Shown here: positions 1 through 12,900 of the stretch, piece by piece
Numbering within the stretch: the stretch's first letter is position 1
Layout of the letters: each line of letters opens with the position of its first letter
Assembly: GCF_023101765.2 (NCBI RefSeq)
Contig: NC_064218.1
Span: forward strand, 8,060,001-8,124,000
Reading direction: 5' to 3'
DNA length: 64,000 bases
Source of the DNA: Spodoptera frugiperda
Taxonomy: Eukaryota > Arthropoda > Insecta > Lepidoptera > Noctuidae
Notes under the pieces: generated by a model
Told to the model about the DNA's origin: nothing
Database searches by the model: none
Seen by the model: only the letters and a program-made list of their open reading frames with translations
Program-made: the position numbers and the translations under genes

Positions 1-994
1 AGAAATAACAATATTTTAAACATTATCTTGAATAACAACTAACAGCCTATGGCAGTGTTTGTTCGAATACCATAAATTATATTTAAATACTTGTTTAAAT
101 CTATATATTAAAATGCTTTAGACACAGTGTCATCGTAAGTATAAAACAATTAATTTAATACAACCATTAAGCACAAAATGAAACCCGTAACTTGTACAAG
201 AACTTTACAACTCACGCAGTAAAACATTCCAATAAAATGTAACATTATAAACGTCTTTCACATTCGCATGCATTATATAATATCTCGATAATTTCAACCG
301 AAACAATTCAATTATATTATTATACAACAGTCTGTCCAAGCATAATAGTCTGAGGGCCTCGGACAAGATAATACATCAACCATAATTTTAAAACTACTAT
401 ACTACTATCATCTCAACATTCATATAGTAATTTGGCAGATAAAATTATAAAATGCACTTGATTTCCCTTAACAACCAACAATTAAATACAATGATAGTTC
501 TTAATATAAAATAAATTTTTGGTTGTAGCCTTTAGTAGGAAAGAACTTACTTTAAAATAGTCTAGTCATTATTATGGTGTTCAAAGTGTTTCTAAATGGT
601 CTAAAAGAATCTTATACAACATTACATTTTGTTTTTTTTTTCTTTGTTCTGGGGGTTATAATTAATACAATATGAGTATTAACACAAAAGTATAGTGATA
701 GTAAATAAATTCTATAAATAACTTGCCGTCTTTAAACAAGTGTACAACAGTACAACAATTAAGTAGTCTCATTTAGAATATTTGTTCAGGTACTAATTGC
801 GAAAACTTCATTATTATAGACTTATAGTCCACACAAGAAAGAGATGCCTACAGAAAGTATTATACCATCCCTTTCTTGCACCAACAAAGTCTTTGAAATA
901 TAATAATTATGATTATAAAAGTGTTTTATGTAAGTTAACGAGGCCCCCATTGATCCAGTCCATATAAAATTACGAGCTAATGTAACCGTTTGTG
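1..994. other. AT-rich region downstream of PIGO
   Basis: This is the 3' flank, and presumably part of the 3'UTR, of the minus-strand PIGO gene. I see no ORF with coding character and no convincing canonical polyadenylation signal close to the stop. Confidence 0.4.
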
Positions 995-3900
995 TCAACT
1001 AGAGCGGTGTTGTGTGGGTAGGTGCCAGGCGACTAGAGTGGCCCCGAACACAGTACCAAGCAGCGCGGCGGCGCATGCGCCTGCCTCGAACAACAACTTC
1101 GGTGTGAACACGCCCCATATCATTAAGTGCCGGCAGTGAATCGTTGCTGAGATCGCACACGCGAATACCTGAGAAATGGTAAAATAGAATTTCAATCTCG
1201 AATACAGACAAAAATGTGTGTAATATTTTTTTAATGTACTCAAAATACTTACCCTAATAGCGAAGCAGAGCATAAATTTCAGGCACAAGGAGAAAACGGC
1301 CGCTAGCTGCGTGCGAGGTCCTACTCTGGCCGCCCCATTCTGACCCCAAAGCGCTAGGAGAGGTACTGCAGCGCCAAATGCTAATATAGTACCTGCAGAG
1401 GAAGAAAAAATCGTTACGATTAGAAGCCTGTAATATGGAAATTCGATGGTGTTTACCTATTACACTCGTGTTTCGGATAACAAGTTAATAAATCGGTCTC
1501 AGTTATTAAAAAAATGTAAGTGTAGACCAACTTACCGAACAATTCCAGTGAGACCAAAGAAGCAGTAATAGGAGGTCCAATGTCCAAATAGTTGGGGTCC
1601 CCGGCATGGAAGGCAGGCGCCCATCGCACATGGCCCAGTGTCGCGTGATGACCCGTGCCGTAGAAAGCGTACGACGCCAGTAACGCCCACATACACGCCA
1701 CGCTTGAGTTGCATCGGGTGGCCAAGGCTGAGGAAAAATTATCTCATGAATATAAAACAATTACTTCATGGTATAATAAGTACACTATTTAAGAAAGACT
1801 TACAGAATTTAGTAGACCCTTCGCTCTTCAGTCTTGCAACTAGATTGAGAGCTAAACATGCCAGTACTAAGGCTAGCACAGCGGCCGGAGCGTACGAGAC
1901 GCCGAGCACTAGCGTGTTGGCGACAAACAGCATGAGGCCGCCCGCCATGAGCGGCAGCGTGGCGCCGCGGCCCTCGCGCTTCCACAGCAGCGCCAGCATC
2001 ACCGCCAGCACCAACCACGCGCCGCGGGCCAACAACTTCGCGCGGCTGGGGGACCCCAGCGACCCGTATCCCGTCGCCCAGTGAGAACAAGCCAGCAACC
2101 CCGCCACTACAGTACAATAACCGCGCCAGCCCACATGTCGCCTACATATCGCTACCACAGCCGCTACAGTCCCCATGCCCAGTACCAGCGCTGGCCGCGA
2201 CGACTGCCCCGTCGGCACGCCCGCCCCAGCCGTCCAACAATCTCCCTGTTCCTCTCTACAACCGCGATACGACCTAGTCGCTGCAAACGCTACTCCACAG
2301 GCAATCCAATACAACAACGCGGTTGCGTTGCCTATATTCCAAGCCATCAAACCTAACACAGTCATACACAAGAACGCCAGAGTAGAGCCTTCTTCTATAA
2401 TGTAACTGTTGGACACCAACACCGCTGCGGAGGCCGCGAGAGCTGCACGAGCGAACCGTTCATAGAACTGTGAACGTCCCTCGTACCACCGCTGCGCAAT
2501 CCCATCCCAGTGCATGATTATCAAAACGCAAGTTATACTGGCCGATATTAAACCAGTACTTAAAATAATAGCGTGTTCTAAATCTTCTAGGAACTTGAAA
2601 TAGAATGCTGTGTAGCATACTCCGATACAAACAGCCATGGAAACGAGCCCCGTCGGGACAAAAGTACTAGCGAACACATTGGGAAGGCGTTCCATAGGAA
2701 TACCCTCAGTAATCAGCCAATTGAAAAATATGGCCAAGAGAAGAAGTAACAGAGCTCTGAGCATAGACAGAGAATCAAACTCCACCCAGACTTCACGGAA
2801 AACGGTTCGCACATTGTCGACGAGTGCTCTGAAACAAAAATAAACTTTATTACATTAAGTTAACATTCCAATCCATTTGTTTACAAAACTTGTAAATTAC
2901 CTGACATCCGCCGCGTAATTGTTGAGGTCGTCGTCAGTTTCCACGGAGGCGGCTTTGTGTAGTTGTTCCCTCGTCGCGTTGATAAGGTGCGTGAGCCGGT
3001 CGAGCGACACTTGCTGGGATTCTTCACCGTAGCGAATCATGTATTGTGTTATCTGTTGACAAAGGAATTATCTTGTTTAAATTATGCTGAATGTATGGTA
3101 ATGAGCATACTGCAGAGCATTTCGACACCAGCAATTTATACTACGCTAACTCGAAATTTGGAAAAAACGTTTTTTTATGCCAAGTTGCTTAAAATGTGTG
3201 TTTACATACGTCATAAAAAAATTGAGATGAAATATGCAAAAATAAGAAAGTTACAAATCTTATAAAACGCTAAGTAAAGGTACTTTTTGAAATCACTCGA
3301 TTTATATTACGCCAACTATTATTAGCGGAGTGCGCAGGGATCACTTTGGTCAAAGTCGTCAACACTGCACTAACTCATAGTTAGCGTAGTTTAGTGCGTT
3401 CGTGTGTATACTTGTTCGTTTGTAAAATGAACGACTTAGCGACTTTTACATAGTAAATACTTATGTGTTAACGTATTAATTAGTTTATTAATGGTACGTT
3501 GACTATTCTTTTTGTAAGTAAGTACATGTTCTTTATAAAAATATTGAAATATGCATCAGATGATTGATCATGCACTACGACCGCCCGTACTACACTACGC
3601 TAACATAAGTTAGACGTGTATAAGATGTAACATTTTTTTGATGAATTACGTTTATATACGGCTAACTTGCGCTAAATCAAAAAATATAAATAATTATGGA
3701 AATATAAATATGAGATATTACAATGAATAAATTAAATATTAAGCATACCAAATTTCATACAAGTATCTTAATTAATGTAAAAGTTATCACGTTTTTCCCT
3801 TTAAACGCCTCTACTGTAAAGTACGCTTTTTGGACTTAGCGTAGTATAAATTGCTGGTGTCGATTTGTCACACAAGATAAAATTCTAACATTCAACTATA

Positions 3901-6261
3901 GTAAAAAACAAATGAAGTAAATCATGATAAGGGCAAAAGTATTGTTAATAAATCATGTTTCCTTAGTCTCTATTTCATAGCAATAAGGATGATTTTAGAA
4001 AAGCAATCACTTCAAGCTGTTCTCACTCACCTGTTTTAAATTGTTGGTAATATGTAGCAGTGTATGGCTTTTGCTGGCCTCTGGTAGAACTGGTAAGAGT
4101 AGATGTCCTAGTGAAGGTGCTGGGGGTGGCCTTCCTAATGCGGCACTGATTGTGGGAGCTAGGTCAGTCTGCTGTACTTCCTTCCCTATCATCACATCCA
4201 CTCCAGTACCCGCCAAACCAGCACCTCGGTACGCAAAGAATGCTGCCGTGCGTTCAGCCTTACTTTCACCTCCGTGGTCACCTGACAAAGGTAATATGTT
4301 TATGATTCTGGGATGTTGAAGAAAACAAAGCCATGCAGAACCTATTAGTCTATGCAGATTTTCTTTCAGTTTCTATTCCATATTGTTAGTACCAAAAATA
4401 AGCCTTCGAGAAAAATCTATTTGTTACAAAAAATTCAAAACAGTATAAAAACAGAAAAATAAGCACACTTATTGTAAAAAATCTAGCTACAATCTATCTA
4501 TGGACACAAATTCCAACAAGAATGCTTTAGATTCACACAAATAAAATAGCAAAATGTTTAGCCAAATGAAAGAAAACAAAATAGACACACAGATATGCTA
4601 CAATGCAAACTTGTTACTAATATACCTACCATTTGAGTTGGTCCACTCATGTGAGTCTAAAACAATATGAAAATTACCATCTTTTACTTGTTGATATAAA
4701 AAATACAATAATAGGTAACTAAATAAACTCTATTCAACCTTGTAACTATTTCATATTTTTCCTTATTCTTACAGTAACAGAGCCCATAGATAAATACTTT
4801 AAATACACAGATACTTTATGAGATTTAATTATATACTTTTTACAATATTATGAATATCATTTACTATTTTGAACTAATCTCACCAACAACATAATTTGTA
4901 TTATGTTAATTTCAAAATTCAGAGTGATAGGATGTAAGAAAATTCAGCTAAAATAATTAGTGTCCAAAACTCTACATTGTAGTACAACTTACCATTTTCT
5001 GTCATGCCATGGTCTCCGACTACAAACAGAAGAACATCAGGCGGCAACATGGAGATGACTTTCTTCAACCGAGCATTAGTTTCATCCAGCTTCCTCGTCA
5101 TCTCAGGGTGGTTAGGTCCATATCTATGGCCTGCATGATCTACTCCAAGGTAATGAGCCACCAACAAGTTCCAGTCATCTTTTCTCAATTCATCATATAT
5201 TTTTGCATCAACTTCTGCAAAGGTTTATAGACAATATAATAAGATACTTTCTTCAAAGTTTAATAGAATTTCACCTCAAAAAAGCATATCCATATTAAAG
5301 CCTAAAAACAATATATTGACAGTAAATTATTTACAAGAGACATTAATCAGCCTTCCACAACCATTTGGAAAACCTTCACAAACTGAATTGGACAGAGACT
5401 AAGAGGTGTAGGAAACCTAGCAGTGTATAAATGGTCTCTAGATTTATTAATCAGCTCTGAAGTCGGAATATAGGCATATAATGGATATTTCATTGTATTT
5501 ACCATTGTCCACAGTATCCAGGTCCCAAGTATGGAATGAGTACATAGCATGTGACCTCAACCAGCGCTTTGGTAGCAGACGAGACCAAGTATCATCTCCA
5601 AGCAGTACAGCCCGTCCCCCATTCTTGGTCACCTATTAACAAAGATAACATTTGAGGACAATGATAAGATTAATTCATTATCAAAATTAGTAACTAATGA
5701 TAGTTTTTTCATTATTTAACTCACTTGATCAATGATGTTGTCTTCCTGTAACTCCATGGCGGCGAAATTTGAGCTAGCGTCAATAAAGGTCGGTAGTGAG
5801 CCTGTAGCGAGCGCCTTCACACGCTGCAGAGTGGTGGTGGGCGGATCTGCCATGAACCGGTAGAGGCGCGTGCGGTCCGGCCAGCGGTCCAACATCTCAC
5901 GCATCACTGGCAACCGATTCTGATAAGGCAACGGCTTCACAATACTCTCATCATACTCCGTAAAATCATACCGAAGTGCGTCCACTAATAAAAACACCAC
6001 TTTAGACTGCTTCGGAACGCAAGCGAGCGGTCCGCCAGGCACAGCCACTATACGACGAATTTTCTCTTCTTCATTGCAATAACCCTTCACGGTAGAGTTT
6101 TCATGCCCATCACATCCGAAGTTATCAATTGGAACACATTCAGTCACATCACTCAGTGTTTTACGGGACAACAGGAATCCATGCCCGAACATGAGAACCG
6201 CTGACAGAATCAAGTAGGCAAACCATACTAAATACAAAATAAAATTCCATTTTTCTTTCAT
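995..6261 (-). CDS. PIGO: GPI ethanolamine phosphate transferase 3 (PIG-O), nine exons, complete
   Basis: This enzyme of the ER membrane adds ethanolamine phosphate to the third mannose of the GPI anchor, the bridge later joined to proteins. Exons in transcript order are 6261-5725, 5632-5503, 5214-4993, 4281-4031, 3052-2901, 2828-1804, 1727-1536, 1392-1253 and 1168-995, all with GT-AG borders and matching phase, giving about 940 aa. Residues 7-30 form an N-terminal membrane segment. The lumenal alkaline-phosphatase-type domain shows VDALRYDF (D94), the nucleophile region DPPTTTLQR (about 140-147), GSLPTFID, GDDTW (about 191-195), GVDHAGH (D248, H249, H252) and GDHGM (about 289-293). These match human PIGO as I remember it better than PIGG or PIGN. 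The long sixth exon and the last three encode the hydrophobic multi-span C-terminal half. At about 940 aa it is somewhat shorter than human PIGO (about 1,090), mostly in the membrane part. The start is the first ATG and precedes the membrane segment directly. It is transcribed divergently from the EFCAB14-like gene. Confidence 0.95.
3122..3863. repeat. 742-bp element with 28-bp perfect terminal inverted repeats
   Basis: It lies in PIGO intron 4. The left arm 3122-3149 begins TCGACACCAGCAATTTATAC, and the right arm 3836-3863 is its exact reverse complement over 28 bases. The terminal motif ACTACGCTAA recurs inside: about 3381-3390 (reverse) and 3594-3604 (forward), with weaker forms near 3308 and 3665. 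No transposase ORF is present. Flanking target duplication is not obvious. It is probably a non-autonomous DNA transposon with subterminal repeats. Confidence 0.75.
3864..4030. other. Unique-looking part of PIGO intron 4
   Basis: Short AT-rich intron between the inverted-repeat element and the donor of exon 4. Nothing recognisable. Confidence 0.4.
4282..4992. other. PIGO intron 3
   Basis: A 711-bp AT-rich intron with GT-AG borders. I see no repeat or ORF of note. Confidence 0.6.
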
Positions 6262-6996
6262 GATTGTAACAGTCTAACGTAAATAATTAGTTTTTCTATT
6301 CTAGTTAACTAACAAAATCAATTAAAATTTGTGTCCAATCCATTGCATTTACCAAAATTGCAATGACAATTTGACTATTTGAGTGACAGTGACAACCTGC
6401 TGTTTGACAAGTTACAATGTGTTTGCTTGCCAGGGGAAAATAAGATAATCCAAGCGGAAAAAACTAGAAATAAAAATTGCAATCTTTAAGCTAATAAATC
6501 TCTACATTTTTTTATAATAAAACGTCGACTTGTTTAATTTAGATTAGACAAGGTTTGCAGTTCTATTTTTTTATTATATGTCGTGTTGTATGTCAGTGAC
6601 ATTAATTTTTAAAAAAGCAAATTTTAATAGACAATGGTGAGGCCGAGAAATATTACTTTTTTTGACTTTGACATTTTCAATTTTCATCACTTCTTTAATT
6701 TTGCATTTTTGCTAAACAACGTAGTTTTATCTAAAGAATCTCGTAAGCAATACTGTTACATATCTTAAATTTAATTATATTCTTTACTATCCAAGGTTAA
6801 CTTTACGTTTTCAATAGTGTTTGTACCTAATTTACGTTATATGCGGTAAGCTTCCGTGTCTTCAGTACTTTCAAACTTTTCTAACCTTGAAGTGCTATAA
6901 TGATAGCAAGTAAATAAATACAGTGCGGTTATCTGTCTGATGCATATCGCACATAATAGGAACAAATAGTATGTGTTGTATGAGCCGGAGTATAAA
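6262..6996. promoter_or_regulatory. Divergent promoter region between PIGO and the EFCAB14-like gene
   Basis: The two ATGs face away from each other across 735 bp, so both 5'UTRs and core promoters must lie here or within upstream non-coding exons. The region is AT-rich and has no obvious TATA box placed convincingly for either gene. Several ATGs upstream of the plus-strand start (for example 6971) lie in other frames and would make short upstream ORFs if transcribed. The bidirectional role is inferred from geometry only. Confidence 0.5.
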
Positions 6997-9900
6997 ATGT
7001 CTGCACCATCAAAAGTCAACAAGGAAAACTTCCGCCTCTTGGATCTATCTAGCGACGAAGAGTCTGAAGACTTGCAGCTAGAAATAATTCCAAGCAGAAA
7101 GAAGAAAATCACAAGGTTCGTAGTACAATAAGTATCTGAGTTATGCATAAAATAACAATCTAACCTATACTTTGGTTAGGTCTTTTATCCTGTACACATC
7201 TAATAAGATTGTACCTAATTAGATATTTTAATTTTATGCTTGTAATGTGTACTCGAATTGCTACAAATAATTTTATTAAAATAAAACAAAAAACAAAGTA
7301 CTAATACAATGATTAAATTGAAGTATGACAAACAATTTTGTTTCCTAAAGAATTAAATAACTGTGTAATCAAGCAAAAAATCTAACGAATTCATGTTAAT
7401 CTAGATTTAGGTGTGATTATCTTAATGATAAATTGATTGATTATCACTAAGAAGGTAATTAAGTCACTAAAATAATATAAACAAAATATTCAAATACCAT
7501 AGAATCCTTTCCTTGCAAGAGTTACCTTACTTACTAGTTATAAAAAAATAACCCAAAGTGTTCACATAACTATTTTAATAAAACCTTTTTCATATCTTAT
7601 AGACGTGAACGCAGCAGAAATCCAGCCCCCGTGGCACTTGAACACAACATTGGTGCTGAGGTACAATGTGCTCTGCGATGGGCTGTGAGGGGCACCCTCC
7701 TATTATGGCTGCTCATGCTGACCTGGATATGTGCTGCCCTATATGACCAAGTTACTACCATGCGGGTAGATATAGGACATGGTAAGTTCAGAATTAAGTT
7801 ATGTAAGTTTTTAAACTGACATGGTCACTAACACTATCATTAGAACTTGATCATGTTGTTTGCATCAGTGCCGAAATATTGGTAACTCATAGATGTAAAC
7901 ATCGTAAATATCCCATCTCAGGTTCTAATGATAGTAAGAATTAAGTTGCCTATTTATACTATTCAAGGAAAATGAATTCAAATTTTGGAAATTTTGATAA
8001 AAGCCATCTAACAACTCAAAAAAACAAAGTCCAATAAATTAGTGAATTAATGGTATTCAATGGAGGATGTAGATCTCATAAAAATGATGCTAAACTAAAT
8101 CACAGTACAGGAAACCATTAATTGAGATAAAATTTAAAAAAGGCTTATCGAATAAGTCTGAATACATTTATTATCACAGACATTTTTAATATTAAAAGCA
8201 TATGTTTCAAATACAGGCAGCATGCCACATGGTATTTGAGTCGTAAAACTACGCGTAATTCGATACAGATATCTTTGTTTACATTGCTTGCAGTTTTTTT
8301 TTTTTTATATGAACTGTAAGGTTATGTACCTATTTCTTGTATTAAACATGTTATTTGTTTCATTATTACACTTACTACATACATACATAAATAACGTCAT
8401 GCCTCTCTCTCCCATGGGGTAGGCACTACTACTACTTCTCCTTACATTATTATCTATTAGAAGCATAATTTCCCGCGGTTTCGCCCATGCTGGGACTATT
8501 TCTACTCAGATGATCTAATGTTCTTGTGAATATGTTTAATGATCTTGTAAATGACTGTTATTCAACAGATACAAAATTTGATTCTTTCAAATTCTGACTG
8601 ACATTTCCAGTGATTAGCATGTCTAAACAAATGAATTAGCTCTCCATCTTATTACCTACTTATCTCAAAAAGTAATAAAGGCAAAACTCGTAGTTACATA
8701 TTTACAGTATCCGGCGGTAAATATTGCATATCGACGTTCGAAAAGAGACCGATTTGTCTCTTTAAAATATTGAATAAAAAAAGAGATTTGTACAAATATA
8801 TAAATGACCTTTACATTCACACAAAACTGTCTCTTTCCAAAAGTTGATGTGCATTGATTGCCGCCGGGTAATATATTTGCACTCGTGTTCCATTACCTCA
8901 CATACCTATTTAGATGACTGCGATTATAATCTGTTGCAACTGAGTGCACATTAGACGTGTGACCAAATTGGCTTTACATGCTTTCCAGAAGCGATGTAGC
9001 GAAACATATAATAACATTGCCAATTTCTAATTGCTAATGTCATTTTCGGACGAGTTTTGCATTTTCTTGCCAAACACTTGACATTCCAATAGCGTTTTTG
9101 TCAACTCGAGGTGTTGTTCCTAAATTACGTTGAGTGTATTTGTATCACGCAATTTTTTAACTAAGAAAGCCTACGCAAACTCCATGCTCTTAACAAATGT
9201 TTTGTTTCCTTTAAATTCGGATGAATAGTCTACAAACAAAATATCTCTCACGGACGGACCAAGGAATATTATGCGAAGTGAATTTACTAAATTAGTCCAG
9301 CCAGTCTCGAGTTCTGACGCTTTCAAAATCGTCAAATTCAAACAAGATTCTACAGAACATCTGAGGTCTATAAGCGAAGTCTTCTCATTGTCTCATAACA
9401 AGAAATATATGGGCTCTCCAGCTTTTGCAAACCACTTCTAAAGTAAATGAATCTTGTGACTTGTGAGTGGTGCTGGTGACGCTCATTGCGTGTCTCATGT
9501 TATCATTATAATATGGCAGTATTGAATATCATGTAACGGCTGCTAAGCACGTAAACCCACGACGTTACTTCATTCAGCATTGGTGACCTAAAGTAACCCT
9601 TTTATTGAAAGACCTGTAGAAAGTGAACGCTTTTGTCTTATTGTATACTTAGTCTATATTAAGTAAATATAGACTATACAATACATTATACATACCATAT
9701 TGCCGTGAAGGTTTTACTTTTATTCAGAAACCACAGACTCGTGTGATATTTTTTTTTTATTTTGCTCGCGGTGTACGCGAACATAAATTGCATTTCCCGC
9801 CAAATTGAACATTCTGAACTCCAATTCCGCAACTTCCGTGTGTTATAATCTTATTTTATCCACGGGATCAAATCAAAATACGACTTCCTTCTATATAAAC

Positions 9901-12900
9901 TGAAAGTAGGTCATTTCCTTGTATATTTTCTGTTGTAACCAAAATATGAATTTATAATTAGGATCTACGTCTTTCCTTTTGCTTTAAATAAGACTAGCAA
10001 TCTCCTAATAATAAATACTGCATTTAAAAGTGAATTTCCTTTACATATATTTACCAGAAAGAATCAGTATCCAAGTATTAAAACCCAGAAATGAAATGAA
10101 ACTCTTGCAACGATACATTAATGAGACTCGGGATTCTACGCGGGCGATACCGGGTCAGGTCATCAAAATAATTAAATATTGTTCAATTTACAGCTACAGC
10201 GCTCTTGAGTAATTAATGTGGAACAAATTAGGACACTAGCTACGCTACCGTAGTAAACACGGATGTAACACAACACCTGAAAACGCCATCGATATTTTTT
10301 AAAAGTGAAGCAAAAAGTAGCGCGATTATTAGCAGGTTATTTTCATTAAACATTTTGAACTGATTTTAATTATTGGTGTGTGTGAGAAAAGCATAGGTGA
10401 TATGACATAATCTTGAAAATTGATAAAGGAAATGGCTATTCTGAAAAAAAAAAACTAAATAATGCACTTTATTTTTAAGGTCGAATCTTTATATCGAATG
10501 GCAAAAACTAGTCTTCGTGACCGACCGTAACCTAATTGATAAAAATCACGCGAAGATGATAAAAATATAGGTGGAACCGATCGTAATTTAATGCTTGTGA
10601 CGTCTGTTTTAAAAATAAACGGAATAAGATGGCATTTAAAGGTGTTTGGTAATAATAATCTAATCTAAATTGCATAGCAACATGGCAAGACTAATCTGTT
10701 GGTTGTATGTAGGTACCTGATTTACGTTGATTGATAGGCTATATTATGTACTAGCTACTACTAGCAGCTTCGTCCATGTTCCCATGGGATAAAAAATATC
10801 CTATCACCGAAGTCAGCTCATACCCTGTCTGTATACCAAATTTCATCAAAATCCGTTCAGTAGTTTCAGCGTGATTGACGGTCAAACATCAAACAAACTT
10901 TCACATTTATAATATTAGTGTAATTAATGTGATATGAAGAAGACTTGGAAGAATAGAAAACGCAAAATTTCCAGTAAATATTAGCCAAATTCGATAAAAA
11001 ACATTAACATTTCAACATCTCTCGTTTATACAACGTTCCTATAATAAAGAAAATTCTCTTTGATCCCCTTTCGCATCCAGTGTCTCTAAATCGGATGCGG
11101 TGTTTTCATCACGCATGCGTCGCCGCGCCTGGGTGACGTCACGGCCAGTTCTAGTCCCCACGTCGCCCTGGACCCTTGTTCCGTCACAATATTCACAATA
11201 TCCCATTGGGAATCGCCCCCCAATATCCAATACCTCCGCGTTCAGTGTCTTATGAGAATATTTTCGTGTTACAGTTTGTGTTGAAGTGTTTTATTCTATT
11301 GATCAGTGTGTGTGTTTGCACAGTGAGTGTTACGCAGTGCTCCGTCTGTTGTCTGTCTGCCTGTCTCTATGTTTTATACTAAAAACCAGACGTTTTTCAG
11401 TTTTATACCGTTTATACCTATTCGCTGTAGCCACCGCACCTGTTATGAAGTTTATTTTGCTTTCAAACTTAATATTTAGTATTGTTACGAATACAATAGT
11501 GTCGCAAGTCGCGGGTTGTGGTGCGCATGCGTGGCTTTCATTCACCGCGTCTGCCGGCCCCGTAGGTCGATATTACAACGGTGTCTGCCTCGTAAATACT
11601 GTTATCACTATTCGGTTGTCTTATCGTATCTTATGTATGACGTCATTGGGCAGTACGCGAAAGGCTAATGTTTTTTTTTTTATCAAAGCGAATAAAGTAT
11701 AGGCCTTATGGGAATAAACGTTAATTACACCTTCTTCGTCTAATATTTCTTGTTCGATTATGATTAAAAACTGTTTCTAGGTATATAACTCCTAGATTTT
11801 TATTACAGGTTTAATGGGGCAGTTTTATATCATAAGGAAATTGCCACATCCTCCTATTAGAGGTTATTGATTTAATTATTATTTATTATTAGAGGAATGA
11901 CACCAATTACCGGCTACATGGTGTTATTATTGCAACTCAATAATAAACAGGGAAAAGGCATTTTAAATATATCAACCTGTTTACATTGTGTACAATTAAT
12001 TACATTTGTTGTTCAATTTTGATGCTTAGTTTACTGAAACAACCCACTACTGCTTGGTTATCGGAATTAATCAATCTTTAAATAGGTATAATTAATTTAT
12101 CAATAGACAAATTGATAATTTTTTTACGTACTTGGATTAATGAAAAATTTGTAATAGTAATCTGTAATAACAATTATTCATAATTGTGAATACGAATTTA
12201 TGTTTATGACGTGATGTTATGTCAGTTATGCAACAATAATGGCATTTTTTTAATGAAAATATTTAAATACACATAAACATGTTTTGTGTTAAACATTTTT
12301 AATGTGTATCAAAAATCACATTGATCTGTCGTGAGGGGAGAAATTTTCCAAAACAAACAACAAGTCCAACAAGACCCAAACAACATGTCAAGCCAAATAA
12401 AACCGATCAACAACAGGACATGGATTAATTAGTGGAGAAACAGACATAGTTATGGACTATATTTGCCATATTGTTATTGACTAATCTCAAACACGGATAA
12501 AAACCGAAGGAAATCCAAATAAAATACAAAGAACGAACATTCTTAAAGCCTATGAATGTAGATCTAAACATAGATGAGATCTTGTAAAATGTATACCTAC
12601 CATCAAAAACATCCTGTAATAAAGCCCAAATCTCGCACCTCTGTATTTCTACCGTAAAAAGTTATGAGATCCATGTAATACCAACTCAGTTATTTTATTT
12701 AAGTAGTCCCTACTTAAAGGACCTTCTGTCTTAAGTTAATACGTAAATTGTTTTCATATGAATATTATATTTATTTTACATTTTCAATAAAATAGATCGA
12801 CTCTTCTTTGCCCCCAGATTATTTTTCAGTTATCTTGATAATGCCTTTAAATGAAAGGAAACTAGAATGTTTAGAAATGGAAACTAAGTCTTGAATTAAT

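Noticed and set aside
1638..2356. Plus-strand open frames of 148 and 91 codons
   Set aside because: They lie opposite PIGO exons 6 and 7, which are clearly coding on the minus strand.
11286..11702. 138-codon plus-strand open frame in an EFCAB14 intron
   Set aside because: No good start context and no domain, and a competing antisense frame. The local GC content is better explained as regulatory.
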